From positions 1 through 64,000 of the forward strand of contig NZ_DASTPW010000034.1 in NCBI RefSeq assembly GCF_035762065.1: 64,000 nucleotides of DNA, written 5' to 3'. The first letter of the stretch is position 1. Every line of letters begins with the position of its first letter. The translations under genes were made by a program, and so were the position numbers. Source of the DNA: Methylibium sp035762065 (GTDB lineage Bacteria; Pseudomonadota; Gammaproteobacteria; Burkholderiales; Burkholderiaceae_C). Positions 25,624 to 36,800 of this stretch are shown here, piece by piece. Below the pieces are notes generated by a model that saw nothing but the letters and a program-made list of their open reading frames with translations, was not told the origin of the DNA and did not search any database.

Positions 25624-26817
25624 ATGAGCGCGATCGAGCTCGCCTGGAGCGCCATCACCGCGCTCGCGGCGGTGCCTGCGCTGGTGCTGCTGGTGCAGGT
25701 GCTCGCGTCGATCGGCGCTCGCGCGGCGCTCGGCGGCAGCCGCGACGATCCTGCGCCGCGCCCGCGCATCGCGGTGCTGATGCCGGCCCACAACGAACAA
25801 GCCGGCATCGCCGCGACGCTCGCCAGCATCACACCGCAGCTGCGCCCGGGCGACCGGCTGCTGGTCGTCGCCGACAACTGCAGCGACGACACCGCGGCGA
25901 TCGCCCGCGCGGCCGGCGCCGAAGTCAGCGAGCGCCACGACACGCAACGCCGCGGCAAGGGCTATGCGCTCGATCACGGCGTGCGGCATCTCCAGGCCGA
26001 TGCGCCGGAGATCGTCGTGATGCTCGACGCCGACTGCATCGCGCACCCCGGCTGCATCGACGCGCTGGTGCGTGCCTGCAGCACGACGGGTCGCCCCGCG
26101 CAGTCGCTGTACCTGATGGAAGCGCCGCCCGGCGCGGGCCTGAAGCTGCGCGCCGCGCAGTTCGCCTGGCGGGTGAAGAACCAGGTGCGCGCGCTCGGCC
26201 TCTGGCAGCTCGGCGGGCCTTGTCAGCTGATGGGCACCGGCATGGCCTTCCTGTGGACGGCGATCCGCGAGGCACCGCTCGCGAGCGGGCATCTGGTCGA
26301 GGACATGCAGCTCGGCGTGGACCTCGCGCTCGCCGGCACGCCCCCGCGCTTCGAGCCGCGCGCGCTCGTCACCAGCCGCTTCCCCGACACCGAGGCCGGC
26401 GCCGCCGCCCAGCGCAAGCGCTGGGAGCACGGTCACCTGACGACGCTGCTCGGCGTCGGCCCCCGCCTGCTGCTGGCCGGCCTGCTGCGCGGCCGCTTCG
26501 GGGTCGCGGCGCTCGCGCTCGATCTGATGGTGCCGCCGCTCGCCTTGCTGCTGCTCGCGCATCTCGGGCTCGCCGCGGTGAATCTCGTCGCCTTGCCGAT
26601 CGCGGGCTGGATGCTGCCGCTCGCGCTCAGCCTGGGCGCGCTGCTTGCTCTGGTTGCCGCCGTGCTGCTTGCCTGGCGGTTTCACGGGCGCGACCTGCTC
26701 AGCGCCGCCGAACTCGGCAGCGCGCCCGTCTACGTCCTTCGCAAGCTGCCGATCTACTCGGCCTTCCTGTTCCGCCGCCAATCGCAGTGGGTGAGAGCCA
26801 AACGTGAGAATGAATGA
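25624..26817 (+). CDS. Membrane family 2 glycosyltransferase (cellulose-synthase-like)
   Basis: A 397-residue processive-type GT2. One N-terminal helix is followed by the catalytic domain with IAVLMPAHNEQ, the DxD element (MLDADC) and the QxxRW motif (QRKRWEHGH). Two to three C-terminal helices (about 290-370) anchor it in the inner membrane. It probably adds a sugar to the growing lipid-linked repeat unit using a nucleotide-sugar donor. Its TGA overlaps the start of the WecG-like gene by eight bases, indicating co-translation. Confidence 0.87.
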   Translation: MSAIELAWSAITALAAVPALVLLVQVLASIGARAALGGSRDDPAPRPRIAVLMPAHNEQAGIAATLASITPQLRPGDRLLVVADNCSDDTAAIARAAGAEVSERHDTQRRGKGYALDHGVRHLQADAPEIVVMLDADCIAHPGCIDALVRACSTTGRPAQSLYLMEAPPGAGLKLRAAQFAWRVKNQVRALGLWQLGGPCQLMGTGMAFLWTAIREAPLASGHLVEDMQLGVDLALAGTPPRFEPRALVTSRFPDTEAGAAAQRKRWEHGHLTTLLGVGPRLLLAGLLRGRFGVAALALDLMVPPLALLLLAHLGLAAVNLVALPIAGWMLPLALSLGALLALVAAVLLAWRFHGRDLLSAAELGSAPVYVLRKLPIYSAFLFRRQSQWVRAKRENE

Positions 26818-27979
26818 GCTGCCGGAAGACTCGATGCACGAGCCTTCGCTCGTGGTGCATCGCGTCGGCCGCGCGCCCTTGGACCTGGGCCGCCCGCTGC
26901 ACTGCGTGTTCGGCCTGGTGTTCGATGCGGTGACGATCGACGAAGCGCTGGCCCGGCTGCGCCGCGCGGTCGAACGGCGGGAGCGCTGCTTCCTCTCGAC
27001 GCCTAACCTCAACTTCGCGATTGCCGCGCAGCACGACGCGGCTTTTCGCGATTCGGTGCTGCGCAGCGACCTGAGCGTCGTCGATGGCGCGACGCTGCTG
27101 CGCTTCGCGCGCATGCTGCGCGTGCCGCTGCCCGAGCGCGTCGCCGGCTCCGACCTCTTCGAGCGCCTCCAGTCCGACCCGCTCGACGGCCGCGCGCCGA
27201 TCAAGGTGTACTTCTTCGGCGGCCCGCCGGGCATCGCCGAGCGCGCGGCCGGCAAGCTCAACGCTGCCGACGGCGGGATGCGCTGCGTCGGCTTCGCGTC
27301 GCCGGGCTTCGGCAGCGTGCAGGAGATGAGCGACGCGAGGACGATCGAGCGCATCAATGCGAGCGGCGCCGATTTCGTCGTCGTCGCGCTCGGCGCGAAG
27401 AAGGGCCAGGCGTGGATCGAGCTGAACCGCGAACGGCTGCAGGCGCCACTGGTGAGCCACCTCGGCGCAGTCGTCAACTTCGTCGCCGGCAGCGTGCAGC
27501 GGGCGCCGCGCTGGGTGCAGACGACCGGCTTCGAATGGCTGTGGCGCATCAAGGAAGAGCCGGCGCTGTGGCGCCGCTACTTCGACGACGCGCTCGCGCT
27601 GCTGCGCTTTTCGATGACGCAGGTGCTGCCCTCGATGGCGAACCGGCTGCGCTCGGGTCGCGTCGAGCGCGCGAGCCGCATCGAGCCGCACCGCCGCGAC
27701 GCCGTGCTGCGGCTCGCGCTGCACGGCTGCTTCACCGGCGAGGCGCTGCCCGCGCTGCGCCGCGCGATCGCCGAGGGGCTGCAGGCGGGCCTCGCGGTCG
27801 AACTCGATCTGCGGCCGACGACCGCGATCGACAGCGGCTTCCTCGCGCTCGCGCTGATGCTCGACGCCTGGCAGGACGAGGCCCGTGCGGTCGTCCCCGG
27901 CAGCATGACCGCACCCGCGCTGCAACGCACCGCGCATCGCTTCGGCGCGATGTCGCTGCTCGAAGACCGCGCGCTTTGA
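26810..27979 (+). CDS. WecG/TagA/CpsF glycosyltransferase with C-terminal STAS-like domain
   Basis: A 389-residue protein. Residues ~25-255 are a WecG/TagA/CpsF-family transferase (STPNLNFAIAAQHD, VVDGATLLRFARML, VALGAKKGQAWIELNRE, GAVVNFVAGSV, GFEWLWRI). The last ~95 residues (RLALHGCFTGEAL ... DLRPTTAIDSGFLALALML) look like a STAS domain, usual in anti-sigma antagonists and rare on a glycosyltransferase. Start: ATG 26810 is used; a GTG two codons earlier is in frame. Both overlap the previous gene. It probably transfers a hexosamine-type sugar to a lipid-linked acceptor. Confidence 0.85.
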   Translation: MNELPEDSMHEPSLVVHRVGRAPLDLGRPLHCVFGLVFDAVTIDEALARLRRAVERRERCFLSTPNLNFAIAAQHDAAFRDSVLRSDLSVVDGATLLRFARMLRVPLPERVAGSDLFERLQSDPLDGRAPIKVYFFGGPPGIAERAAGKLNAADGGMRCVGFASPGFGSVQEMSDARTIERINASGADFVVVALGAKKGQAWIELNRERLQAPLVSHLGAVVNFVAGSVQRAPRWVQTTGFEWLWRIKEEPALWRRYFDDALALLRFSMTQVLPSMANRLRSGRVERASRIEPHRRDAVLRLALHGCFTGEALPALRRAIAEGLQAGLAVELDLRPTTAIDSGFLALALMLDAWQDEARAVVPGSMTAPALQRTAHRFGAMSLLEDRAL

Positions 27980-27988
27980 TCGACCCAG

Positions 27989-28060
27989 CCCGGTGCGGCT
28001 TCGCCGCTCCCCTGCAACGGGGCGTCGCTGGCGGCCCGGCGGAGCCGGATCCGCGGCGGC
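27989..28060 (+). repeat. Intergenic repeat, copy B
   Basis: CGGTGCGGCTTCGCCGCTCC, then a CCCTGCAACGGGGC hairpin, CGCTGGCGG and GCCGGATCCGCGGCGGC. Block order is identical to copy A and nearly identical to copy C. It lies between convergent genes, as copy A does. Confidence 0.75.
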
Positions 28061-28093
28061 CGCCGCCCGCGGACGGTGCGCTTCGGCCGATGG

Positions 28094-29065
28094 CTACTTG
28101 TATTCGATCAGGCCGCCGCGCCGCTTGAGCAGCGCGAGCCGCGCATAGCGCAAGGCGCCCTGCGCTTCGGGAAACTTGCCGAGCACGAGGAACAGCGCCC
28201 GCGCGCCGCGCGCCTCGCCGCCGCGCAGCGCCAGCCGCGCGACCTGCAGCGGGTAGGCGAGCAGCGGCAGCAGCCCCATCCATCCGAACGCCGCGACGCC
28301 CACCATCGCCGCGAGCGGTGGCCCAAGGCTCCATGCCAGCGCGCTCTTCAGCGGCTTGACCCAGTGCCGCTCCGGCGGCGCGCCGTGCAGCCGCGCGCCT
28401 TCCGCGTAGGCGTAGCCGGCGCGCGTGCTGCGGCGCCACCATTGGCCGAAGCGCGTCATGGCGGCGTCGTGCAGGGTCATCTCGGCGGCCACGCAACGGA
28501 TCTGCCAGCCGCGCTGGCGCAGGCGGATGCACAGCTCGGGTTCTTCGCCGGCGATCAGGTCGTCGCGGTAGCCGCCCACTTGCGCCAGTGCCTCGGCGCG
28601 GAACATCACGTCGCCGCCGCAGGCCTTCACCAGGCCCGGCGGGATCGTCCATTCGATGTCGCACAGCCGGTTGTAGATCGACGCCTGCGGAAAGCGCTCG
28701 CGCCGCCGGCCCAGCACCGCGGCGAGCGTCGGCTCGGCGTCGAGCGCGGCCCGCGCCGTGTCGAGCCAGCCGGCGGCGACTTCGCAATCGCCGTCGACCA
28801 TCTGGATGAAGCGCACGCCCGGCAGCTTCTCGCGCACCCGCGCGACGCCCGCGTTGCGCGCGCGCGCGGCGGTGAAGGGCTGGCGCATGTCGAGCTCGAC
28901 GACATCGGCGCCCAGCACGCGCGCCGCCTCGACCGAGCCGTCGGTCGAACCCGAATCGACATAGACGAGGCAGCCGACGCGCCCCTGCACCGAAGCGAGG
29001 CAGCGCCGCAGCCGCTCGCCTTCGTTGCGGCCGATCGCGACCAGCGCCAGTTCGCCGAGGCTCAT
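28094..29065 (-). CDS. Family 2 glycosyltransferase, last gene of the NRPS-PKS operon
   Basis: A 323-residue GT-A type transferase with LVAIGRNEGERL, VDSGSTDGS, the metal-binding MVDGDCEV, and an acidic catalytic region (AGEEPELCIRLRQRGW). A C-terminal hydrophobic segment (about 240-270) suggests membrane association. Its ATG overlaps the TGA of the phosphopantetheinyl transferase gene (ATGA), so it belongs to the same operon. It may glycosylate the NRPS-PKS product, or it may belong functionally to the polysaccharide genes on the other side; the overlap favours the former. Confidence 0.82.
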   Translation of the reverse strand: MSLGELALVAIGRNEGERLRRCLASVQGRVGCLVYVDSGSTDGSVEAARVLGADVVELDMRQPFTAARARNAGVARVREKLPGVRFIQMVDGDCEVAAGWLDTARAALDAEPTLAAVLGRRRERFPQASIYNRLCDIEWTIPPGLVKACGGDVMFRAEALAQVGGYRDDLIAGEEPELCIRLRQRGWQIRCVAAEMTLHDAAMTRFGQWWRRSTRAGYAYAEGARLHGAPPERHWVKPLKSALAWSLGPPLAAMVGVAAFGWMGLLPLLAYPLQVARLALRGGEARGARALFLVLGKFPEAQGALRYARLALLKRRGGLIEYK

Positions 29066-29790
29066 GCGCGGCGCGCGCGCACCTGCCGCGCCAGGGCCGC
29101 GACGCAGCCAGGGCCGGCGTCGACCTCGGTCGCCTCGACCGCGAGCACGCCGTCCGGCGTCGGGATCGTCACGCGCGTCCATTGGGGCGCGGGCGCATCG
29201 CCCGGGTCGAGCCGTCCGCCGTCGAAGCTGCCCGCGGCGATGCTCAGGCCGCTGCCGATCGCCTTCAGGCAGGCCTCCTTGCGCGCCCAGATGCGCAGGA
29301 ACAGGCGGTCGCGCTGCCGTGATCCAGCGGCAGCCAGCGCCTCGGCCTCGCGGCGGCAGAAATGCTGCGCGGCCAGCTCGGCGGCATCGTCGATCGGCCG
29401 CAGCAGCTCAAGATCGACGCCGATCTCGCCGCCCGGCGCAACCGCGATCAACGCGACATCGCCGCTGTCGCTCAGGTTGAAGGCCGGCGCGTCGGCGGGG
29501 CCGGCGAGCCGCGGCTTGCCCTGCGCGCCGAAGTCGAAGCGCAGCGCGGCCGGGTCAGCGTCGAGCGGCGCGGCCAGCAGCCGGCGCAAGGCGACATGCG
29601 CGGCGCGGTAGCGCTGCTTCGAGGCGTCGAAGGCGAAGCGTTCGGCACGCGCGCGCTCGTGCTCGTCGAGCAGCGCGAGGTCGTCGCGCGACAGCGGCTG
29701 CGCCAGATCGATGCGCCACAGCTCGAAGCCCGCCGGCGCGGCGAGCGGCATGCAGGCGGCCGGCGGCGCCGCCGCGGCAGCCGGCTTCAT
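29062..29790 (-). CDS. Sfp-type 4'-phosphopantetheinyl transferase
   Basis: A 242-residue PPTase that attaches phosphopantetheine from CoA to the serine of carrier proteins. Family motifs are present: IGVDLELLRP with the Mg-binding Asp/Glu, and FLRIWARKEACLKAIGSGL with WxxKEA. Size and layout match the Sfp/Gsp class acting on NRPS and PKS carriers. It overlaps both neighbours by four bases (ATGA at each side), so its production is tied to the NRPS-PKS cluster, whose two carrier domains (Ser1485 of the NRPS, Ser1826 of the PKS) are its likely substrates. Confidence 0.92.
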   Translation of the reverse strand: MKPAAAAAPPAACMPLAAPAGFELWRIDLAQPLSRDDLALLDEHERARAERFAFDASKQRYRAAHVALRRLLAAPLDADPAALRFDFGAQGKPRLAGPADAPAFNLSDSGDVALIAVAPGGEIGVDLELLRPIDDAAELAAQHFCRREAEALAAAGSRQRDRLFLRIWARKEACLKAIGSGLSIAAGSFDGGRLDPGDAPAPQWTRVTIPTPDGVLAVEATEVDAGPGCVAALARQVRARRA

Positions 29791-30884
29791 CGCCCGCGCG
29801 CCGGCGCGCCGGCCGCGGTCAATGCCGCGTTCCCCGGCAGGCCTCCGTGCAGCAGCGCGCTGTGCGAGACGAAGTCGGCGGCCAAGCGCGGCGGGTCGGT
29901 GTCGGGCTTGCGCTGCAGCGCGCGGCGCGCGCGCCAGCTCAAGTGCGCGACCAGCCAGGCCGCGTCGACCAGCATCGCGTAGGCACGGCCGTGGTTCTTG
30001 ACGAAGTAGCGGCGCCTGGACTCGAACCAGTACGCCGGCATGCGCTTCTTCATCACCTTCTCGCCGGTGACGCCGGTGCTGGCGCCGGCGATGTGCATCA
30101 CGCGGCTCGCCGGCACGTACCAGCTTTGCCAGCCGGCGCGATGCGCCTGGAGGAAGAAGTCGGTCTCCTCGTAATAGAGGAAGTAGCCCTCGTCCATCAG
30201 CCCGATCGCATCGAACACCTCGCGGCGCACCATCATGCTGGCGCCGGGCATCCAGTCGACGGCGACCGGCCGGTCGCCCATCGGCCGCAGCACCGAGCGC
30301 GAGCGCAGCAACCTCGACAGCGGCCCGAAGCGCGCGCCGCCCTCGAATTCGCTCCACACCGTCGGGAAGCGGAAGGCATAGGGCCAGGCCGAGCCGTCGT
30401 CGTTCTCGAGCGCGCTGCCGACGATGCCGACTTCCGCATGCGCCTCGGCGAAATCGACCAGCGCGCCAAGCGCCCCGGGATCGACCCGCGTGTCGGGGTT
30501 CAGCATCCAGAACCAGGCCGGTGGCTCGGGCTCGGCGAGCGCCGCGCGCACCGCGAGGTTGTTGCCGTAGGCGAAGCCGCCGTTCACCGCGGACGGCAGC
30601 ACGCCGGCCCAGGCCGACCAGCCGCGCTCGCCGATCGCCTGGGCGATCGCTTCGGCCGAGCCGTCGCCCGAGGCGTTGTCCACGACGACCACCCGCGTGC
30701 CGGGCCGCTGCGCGACCTCGTCGGCCAGCGAGGCGAGGCAGTCGATCGCGAGTTTCGCGGTGCGGTAGTTGACGATGACCACGCGCACGTCGCGGTTCGC
30801 GCGCGTCGCAGCCGGCCCTTCGCGACGCGCGCTCGCGCCGTCCTGCACGTCTCGACGTGCGCTCATCCCTTCCATCTTCGGCAT
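29787..30884 (-). CDS. Family 2 glycosyltransferase (rhamnosyltransferase-like)
   Basis: A 365-residue GT2 with VVIVNYRT, VVDNASGDGS, NGGFAYGNN, MLNPDTRVD and FLYYEETDFFLQAHRAGW, the pattern of RfbN/WbbL-like rhamnosyltransferases. No membrane helix is visible. The start codon shares its A with the stop of the PKS gene (TGATG), so translation is coupled. The first ~30 residues are poorly conserved and a later start is possible. It probably modifies the product of the NRPS-PKS pair; the sugar donor is unknown. Confidence 0.85.
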   Translation of the reverse strand: MPKMEGMSARRDVQDGASARREGPAATRANRDVRVVIVNYRTAKLAIDCLASLADEVAQRPGTRVVVVDNASGDGSAEAIAQAIGERGWSAWAGVLPSAVNGGFAYGNNLAVRAALAEPEPPAWFWMLNPDTRVDPGALGALVDFAEAHAEVGIVGSALENDDGSAWPYAFRFPTVWSEFEGGARFGPLSRLLRSRSVLRPMGDRPVAVDWMPGASMMVRREVFDAIGLMDEGYFLYYEETDFFLQAHRAGWQSWYVPASRVMHIAGASTGVTGEKVMKKRMPAYWFESRRRYFVKNHGRAYAMLVDAAWLVAHLSWRARRALQRKPDTDPPRLAADFVSHSALLHGGLPGNAALTAAGAPARGR

Positions 30885-33800
30885 CAGTCGATCGTCGCGG
30901 CGTCGCGGGTGCGCTGCTCGGCCGGCAACGAAGGCTTGCCCGGCAGCAGCGGCACCGCCTTCGCCAGCGCACGCTCGAGATGCGCGCGCATCTGCTCGGC
31001 GAGCACCGTCACGTTGCTTCCCTGCAGCATGCTCGAGTGGCCGCCGGGAATGTCGACCGCCTCGATGAAGCCGTCGACGCGCGCGCCCCAGCCGAGCAGC
31101 GGGTCGGAGAACTTCTCGACATAGGGCGCGTCGGCCGCCGAGCCGTCGCCCTTCATCGCGCGGTAGACCACCACCTCGCCACCGCTGAAGCGGCCTTGCG
31201 GCTGATGCTCGAGGTGCGCGTGTTCGTAGAGCTTCAGGTAGCTGATCTCGGCTTCGTCGGCCGCCGAGTCGCCGGCCTCGCCCGCATGGCGCAAGGCCTT
31301 CACCTTGTTCGCGTTGTTCATGCGTTCCAGCCGCGCCTGCATCTCGTAGCGCACCAGGTTGTGCGTCTTGCGCAGCATCGTCGGCACCGCCTTGCCCAGG
31401 CGCGCCAGCGCCGAGTCGCCCTCGTCGCCCAGCGAGCCGAGGAAGCGCTGCAAGCGCTGCTGCGCGACGTGGAAGCGACGTTCCTCGGCATGCACGTCGG
31501 CCGCATCGATGATGCCGACGTAGAGCGTGCGCTCGCCAGCCTCCTGCAGCTGGCGCGCCATCTCAAACGCGATCACGCCGCCCGCGCACAGTCCCGTCAG
31601 CAAGTAGGGGCCGTGCGGCTGGACCTTGCGGATCTGTTCGATGTGCGAGGCCGCCCAGTCGGCGATGCGCGTCTGCACGAAGCTGCCGTCGGGCCGCATC
31701 TCGGGCTGCAGGCCGTAGACCGGGTGGCCCTCCTGCAACTGCAGCGCGAGCGTGCGGTACAGCAGCGTCTCGCCGTTGCCGTCGTGCACGAAGTAGATCG
31801 GCAGCTTGTCGCCGCCCGGCCGGATCGGGATCAGCGTGCGGCTTCGCGTCGCGCCGGCCGGCGCCGCGACGATGGCCTTGCCGTCGCCGGCTTCGCCGGT
31901 GGCCGTCGCCGCGCCCGGCGGCTCGATCAGCGCGGCCAGCGTCTCGACCGTCGGCGCTTCGAGCAGCGCCGTCAGCGCGAGCGGCTTGCCGGTCTTCTTC
32001 TTGAGCTTGTTGATCACCTGCACCGCGAGCAGCGAATGGCCGCCGAGGTCGAAGAAGTTGTCGGCCGCGCCGACGCGCTCGACCCCCAGCAGCTCGCCCC
32101 ACAGCTGCGCGATCAGCTTCTCGGTCGGGGTGGTCGGCGCCTTCCAGTTCGCCGCGGCCTCGCCGCTCGGCGCCGCGCTCGCCTCGGCCTGCTGCGGCTT
32201 GCTCAGCTGCGCGAGGAAAGCCTCCAGATCGACCGGCGACACCGCGACCTGCGGCCCCTCGCCCCAGGCGAGCACGCGCTCCAGCACCTCGGCGCCTTCG
32301 GCGGTGCGCAGGCCGTCGCGCAGGCCGGCGACGAGCATCTGGTTCGCGATCGCCTTCGGCTTGGCCGCGGCCGGGGCGGCCTCGGCGCCGCTGTTCGAAC
32401 CGCGCGCCAGCAGCGCCTTGTCGCGCACCCGGATCATCGTGAAGTCGGCGATGTCGACGACGACGCGGCCCTGGTCGTCCTGGATCGTCACGTCGTAGAC
32501 GGCCAGGTCGTCGGTCGCGTCCTCGTCGCGCTTCAGGCGCACGTGGCTGGAAAGCTTCGCGGTCAGCGGCCCGTAGACCTTCAGGCTGCCGTAGGAGGCC
32601 GGCACGTAGAAGTGCTCGCCCTCGTCGAAGCCGGGAATCAGCGCCTGCGCGCCGGCGGTCGCCATGTCCATCAGCGACGGGTGCAGCGGGAAGTCGGCGA
32701 GATCCGCGCTGAAGGCGGCCGGCAACTCGAGCGAGATCAGCGCCTCGCCATCGCCGTAGTCAACCCGCCGCATGTTCGACCAGCGGGGGCCGAACAGCAG
32801 GTGCGCCTGGTGCTCGAAGCCGTCGAAGCTCTTCGAGCGCTTCGTGCAGCGCGCGGCGATCGTCGCCGCGGCCTCGGCCTTCGGCGCCGCGCCGTCGATC
32901 GCCACGACGCTGCCGCGCACGTTCTCCGTCCACGGTTGAGCGGGCGGCTGGCCCTGCGCATCGACCGTGCGGCTGACCACGCTGAACGCGAACTCGCCGG
33001 CACCCGAAGGGTCGTGCGAACGCAGCCGCACCCGCAAGTCCTTCTCTTCGCCGGCACGCACCGCGAACGGCGCGAGGAAGGTCACGTCGCGCAGCTCGAC
33101 GGCGCCCGGCGTGCCGTTCACGCTCACGCTCGGCCGCGTGAACGCGGTGCGCACGATCTCGAGGTAGCCGGTGCCCGGGATCAGCGCCTCGCCGCCGAGG
33201 ATCTGGTGCTCCTCCAGCAGCCAGTGCGTGCGGCGCGAATAGCGCTGCGCGTAGACGCGCTCCCCGGGGGTGTCGAGCAGACAGCGATCGACCAGCGGGT
33301 GGCCGATCGTCGTCGCGTTCGACTCGTCGAGCTCGTCGCCCGCCAGGCCGAGCTGGTGCGCGAGTTCGGCCGCCATGCCGACCTCCGCCCACTGGCTCCA
33401 GTCGATCGCGACGGTGTAGCTCGCGTCGCGCAAGTGGCGCTCTTGCGCGTAGGCGTCGAGGAAGGCGTTCGCGGCGGCGTAGTCCACCTGCCCGGCCAGG
33501 CCGGCGAAGGCGCTGATCGACGAAAACAGCACGGTGAAGTCGAGCGGCTGCTTCGCGTCGGCGAAGGCCTCCTCGAGCGCCAGCGTGCCGAGCAGCTTCG
33601 GCGCGAGCACGCCGGCCGCGGTGGAGGCTTCCTTCATCAGCGCGACGCCGTCGGCCAGCACGCCCGCGGTGTGCAGCACGCCGTGCACGGTGCCGAAGCG
33701 CGCGCGCGCCTGGCGCACCGCGGCCTTCATCTGCGCCGCGTCGGCGACGTCCGCCGCGCAGACGAGCACCTCGGCGCCAAGGTTCTCGAGCGCCATCACC

Positions 33801-36800
33801 TGGCGGATGCGGCGCGCGGTGGCCGGGTCGCTCGCGGCCTGCGCGAGCTTCGAAGGCCACTGCGCCCGCTCGGGCAGGCCCTTGCGGCCGATCAGCACCA
33901 GCTTCGCCTTGACCCGCTTCGCCAGGTGCTCGGCGATCGCGAGACCGACGCCGCCCAGGCCGCCGGTGATCAGGTAGACGCCGTGGGTGCGCCACAGCGG
34001 CAGCTGCGCATCGCTCACCGCGGCGATCGGCGCCGGCTCGATCGCTTGCGTCCAGCGCTGGCCGGCGCGGTAGGCGAGCACGTCCTCGTTCGACGGCGTG
34101 GCGATCTCGCGCAGCAGCGCGTCGAGCAGCAGCGCTTCCTGGCGCGAGCCGGGCGCGGGCGCATCGATGTCGATGCTGGTGCAGCGCAGGTTGGGGAACT
34201 CCTTCGGCAGCACCTTGACCGGGCCGAGCAGCGTCGCCTTCGACGGCACGAGATCGGTCTCGCCGGCGACGCGCTGCAAATGGTCGCTGAGCACGACGAG
34301 GTGCAGGTCCTCGCTCAGGTCCTCGCGGCCGATGGCCTGCGCCAGACGCAGCAGGCTGTAGAAGCCGAGCTCTTGCATCTCCTTCGCGGCGGCGAGCGTC
34401 GCGGGCGGGCGGTTCGCGCCGGTCAGCGTCCAGGCGTGAACGATGCGCGAGGGCGCGCGGCCGTCGGCCACGAGCGCGGCGATCAGCTTGTCGTAGTCGC
34501 TCGCGACCGCGGGGTTGATGGTGTAGCGGCCGGCCTCCTCGCGCCGGTAGGTCTTGCCCACGCGCACCAGCGTGGGCGGCTGGCCTTCGTCGCGCAGCCG
34601 CTCGACGAGGCGGGCGGTGAAGGCGGAGCCGTCGGCGAAGACGAGCGTGTGCCGCTTCGCGGCCTCGGCCGGATCGGGCCGCGCGATCACCGACGCGCTG
34701 CGCTTCCACACCGGCTGGTAGAACCAGCTGTCGAGATCCTTGCGCTTGTGCAGCGAGCGGTCGGCCGCGGCGACGACGCCGGCGCCCTGGCCCGGCTCGA
34801 CCCAGTGGCGCTGGTGGTCGAAGCGGTAGGTCGGCAGCGCGACGCGCAGGCGCTTTTCGCTGCCCTTGAACTTGTCCCAGTCGATGCCCGCGTTCAGCGC
34901 CCAGAGCCGGCCGAGCGCGGTGAGGACGTAGGCCTGGTCGTCGACGGCCTCGTCCGGATGCCGCATCGAACTGAGCACCGGCTGCTGCGCGGCACGCGCC
35001 GGATGCTGGCGGGCCAGGCTCGCCATCGTGCGGCCGGGGCCGACTTCGAGCAGCACGCGCGTGTCGTCCTTCAGCAGCTCCTGCAGGCCGTCGGCAAAAC
35101 GCACGGTGTGGCGCAGGTGGCGCACCCAGTACTGCGGGTCGGTGGCTTCGGCCGGCGTGATCCAGGTGCCCGAGAGGTTGGAGACGAAGGGCCGCACCGG
35201 CGCGCTCATCTTCACCCGCTGGAAGAAGGCGCCGAACTCCGCGAGGATCGGCTCGAGCATCGACGAGTGGGCCGCGACGTTGATGCGCACCCGCGCGGCT
35301 TCCACGTCCTGCTCGGCAAGCTTCGCCTGCAAGGCCTCGATCGCCGCGACCGGCCCGCCGGCCACCGTCATCTTCGGGCCGTTGATCACCGAGATCGACA
35401 GCTCGCCCGAGACCTCGGCCATCAGCGGCAGCAACTGCGCCTCGCCCATCGGCACGCTGAGCATCGCGCCTTCGGGCAGCGTCTCGAACAGCCGGCCGCG
35501 CAGCTCGACGATCGTCAGCGCGTCGGCCAGGCTGAACACGCCGGCCAGATGCGCCGCGGTGTACTCGCCCATGCTGTGGCCGATCATCCCGGCGGGCTCG
35601 ACGCCCCAGCTCATCAACAGCCTGGCCTGCGCGTACTGGATGGTCAGCAGCGCCGGCAGCGCGAGCGAGGGCCGCGCGAGCTGCTCGGCGGCGACCAGCT
35701 CCTGGCCCGGGGCGGGAAACAGCACCGGGCGGATGTCGGTCTTGACCTGCGTCAGCAGGATCTGCAGGCACTCGTCGACCGCGGCCTTGAAGACCGGCTC
35801 GCTGCGGTACAGGTCGAGGCCCATGTTGGCGTGCTGCGCGCCGCCGCCGGCGAACATGAAGGCGACGGCTCGCGGCGTGCCTTCGAGCGCGGCCTCGGTG
35901 TGCACGCGCACCGGCTCCTTCGGCGCCGGCACGTGGGTGAGCGCGGCGATCGCGTCGGCGCCGTCGTCATCGCCGCGCACGGCGACCACGCGGCGCAGCT
36001 TCATCGCCTGGCGGCCGACGCGCAGCGTGTGGGCGACATCGGCGAGGTTCAGGCCCGGATTCGACTTGAGGTGATCGACGAGTGCCGCGGTGTTCGCATC
36101 GAGCGCCGTCTGCGTCTTCGCCGACAGCTGCAGCAACTGCCACGGCCGCGACGGCCCCGAGGCACCGCGCCTCGGCGCTTCTTCCAGCACGATGTGCGCG
36201 TTCGTCCCGCCGACGCCCAGCGAGCTCACGCCCGCGCGCCGCGGCACGCCGGCCGGCGGCGTCCACGGCTTGAGCGCGTGGTTGACGACGAAGGGGCTCT
36301 TGTCGAAATCGCACGCCGGGTTCGGCGACTTGAAGTGCAGCGTCGGCGGCAGCTCCCTGTGCTGCATCGCGAGCGCGACCTTGATGAAGCTCGCGACGCC
36401 GGCCGCGGTGTCGGTGTGGCCGATGTTGGACTTGACCGAGCCGATGCCGCAGTAGCCCGTCGCGTCGCTGGTCTGGCGGAAGGCCTGCGTCAGCGCGGCG
36501 ATCTCGATCGGGTCGCCCACGGGCGTGCCGGTGCCGTGCGCCTCGACGTAGGTGACGCTGTCGGCCGGCACGTCCGCAAGCGTGAGTGCTTCGGCGATCG
36601 CCTGCGCCTGGCCGTCGACGCTGGGCGCGAGGTAGCTGACCTTGCCCGAGCCGTCGTTGTTGATCGCCGAGCCCTTGATGACCGCGTGGATGTGATCGCC
36701 ATCGGCGAGCGCGTCGGCCAGCCGGCGCAGCACGACGACGCCGCAGCCGCTGCCGAACACCGTGCCTTGCGAATCGGCATCGAAGGCGTGGCAGTGGCCG

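Noticed and set aside
31563..32102. Separate small gene overlapping the PKS carrier and thioesterase region
   Set aside because: It is an out-of-frame shadow on the same strand with no start signal and an Arg-rich composition.
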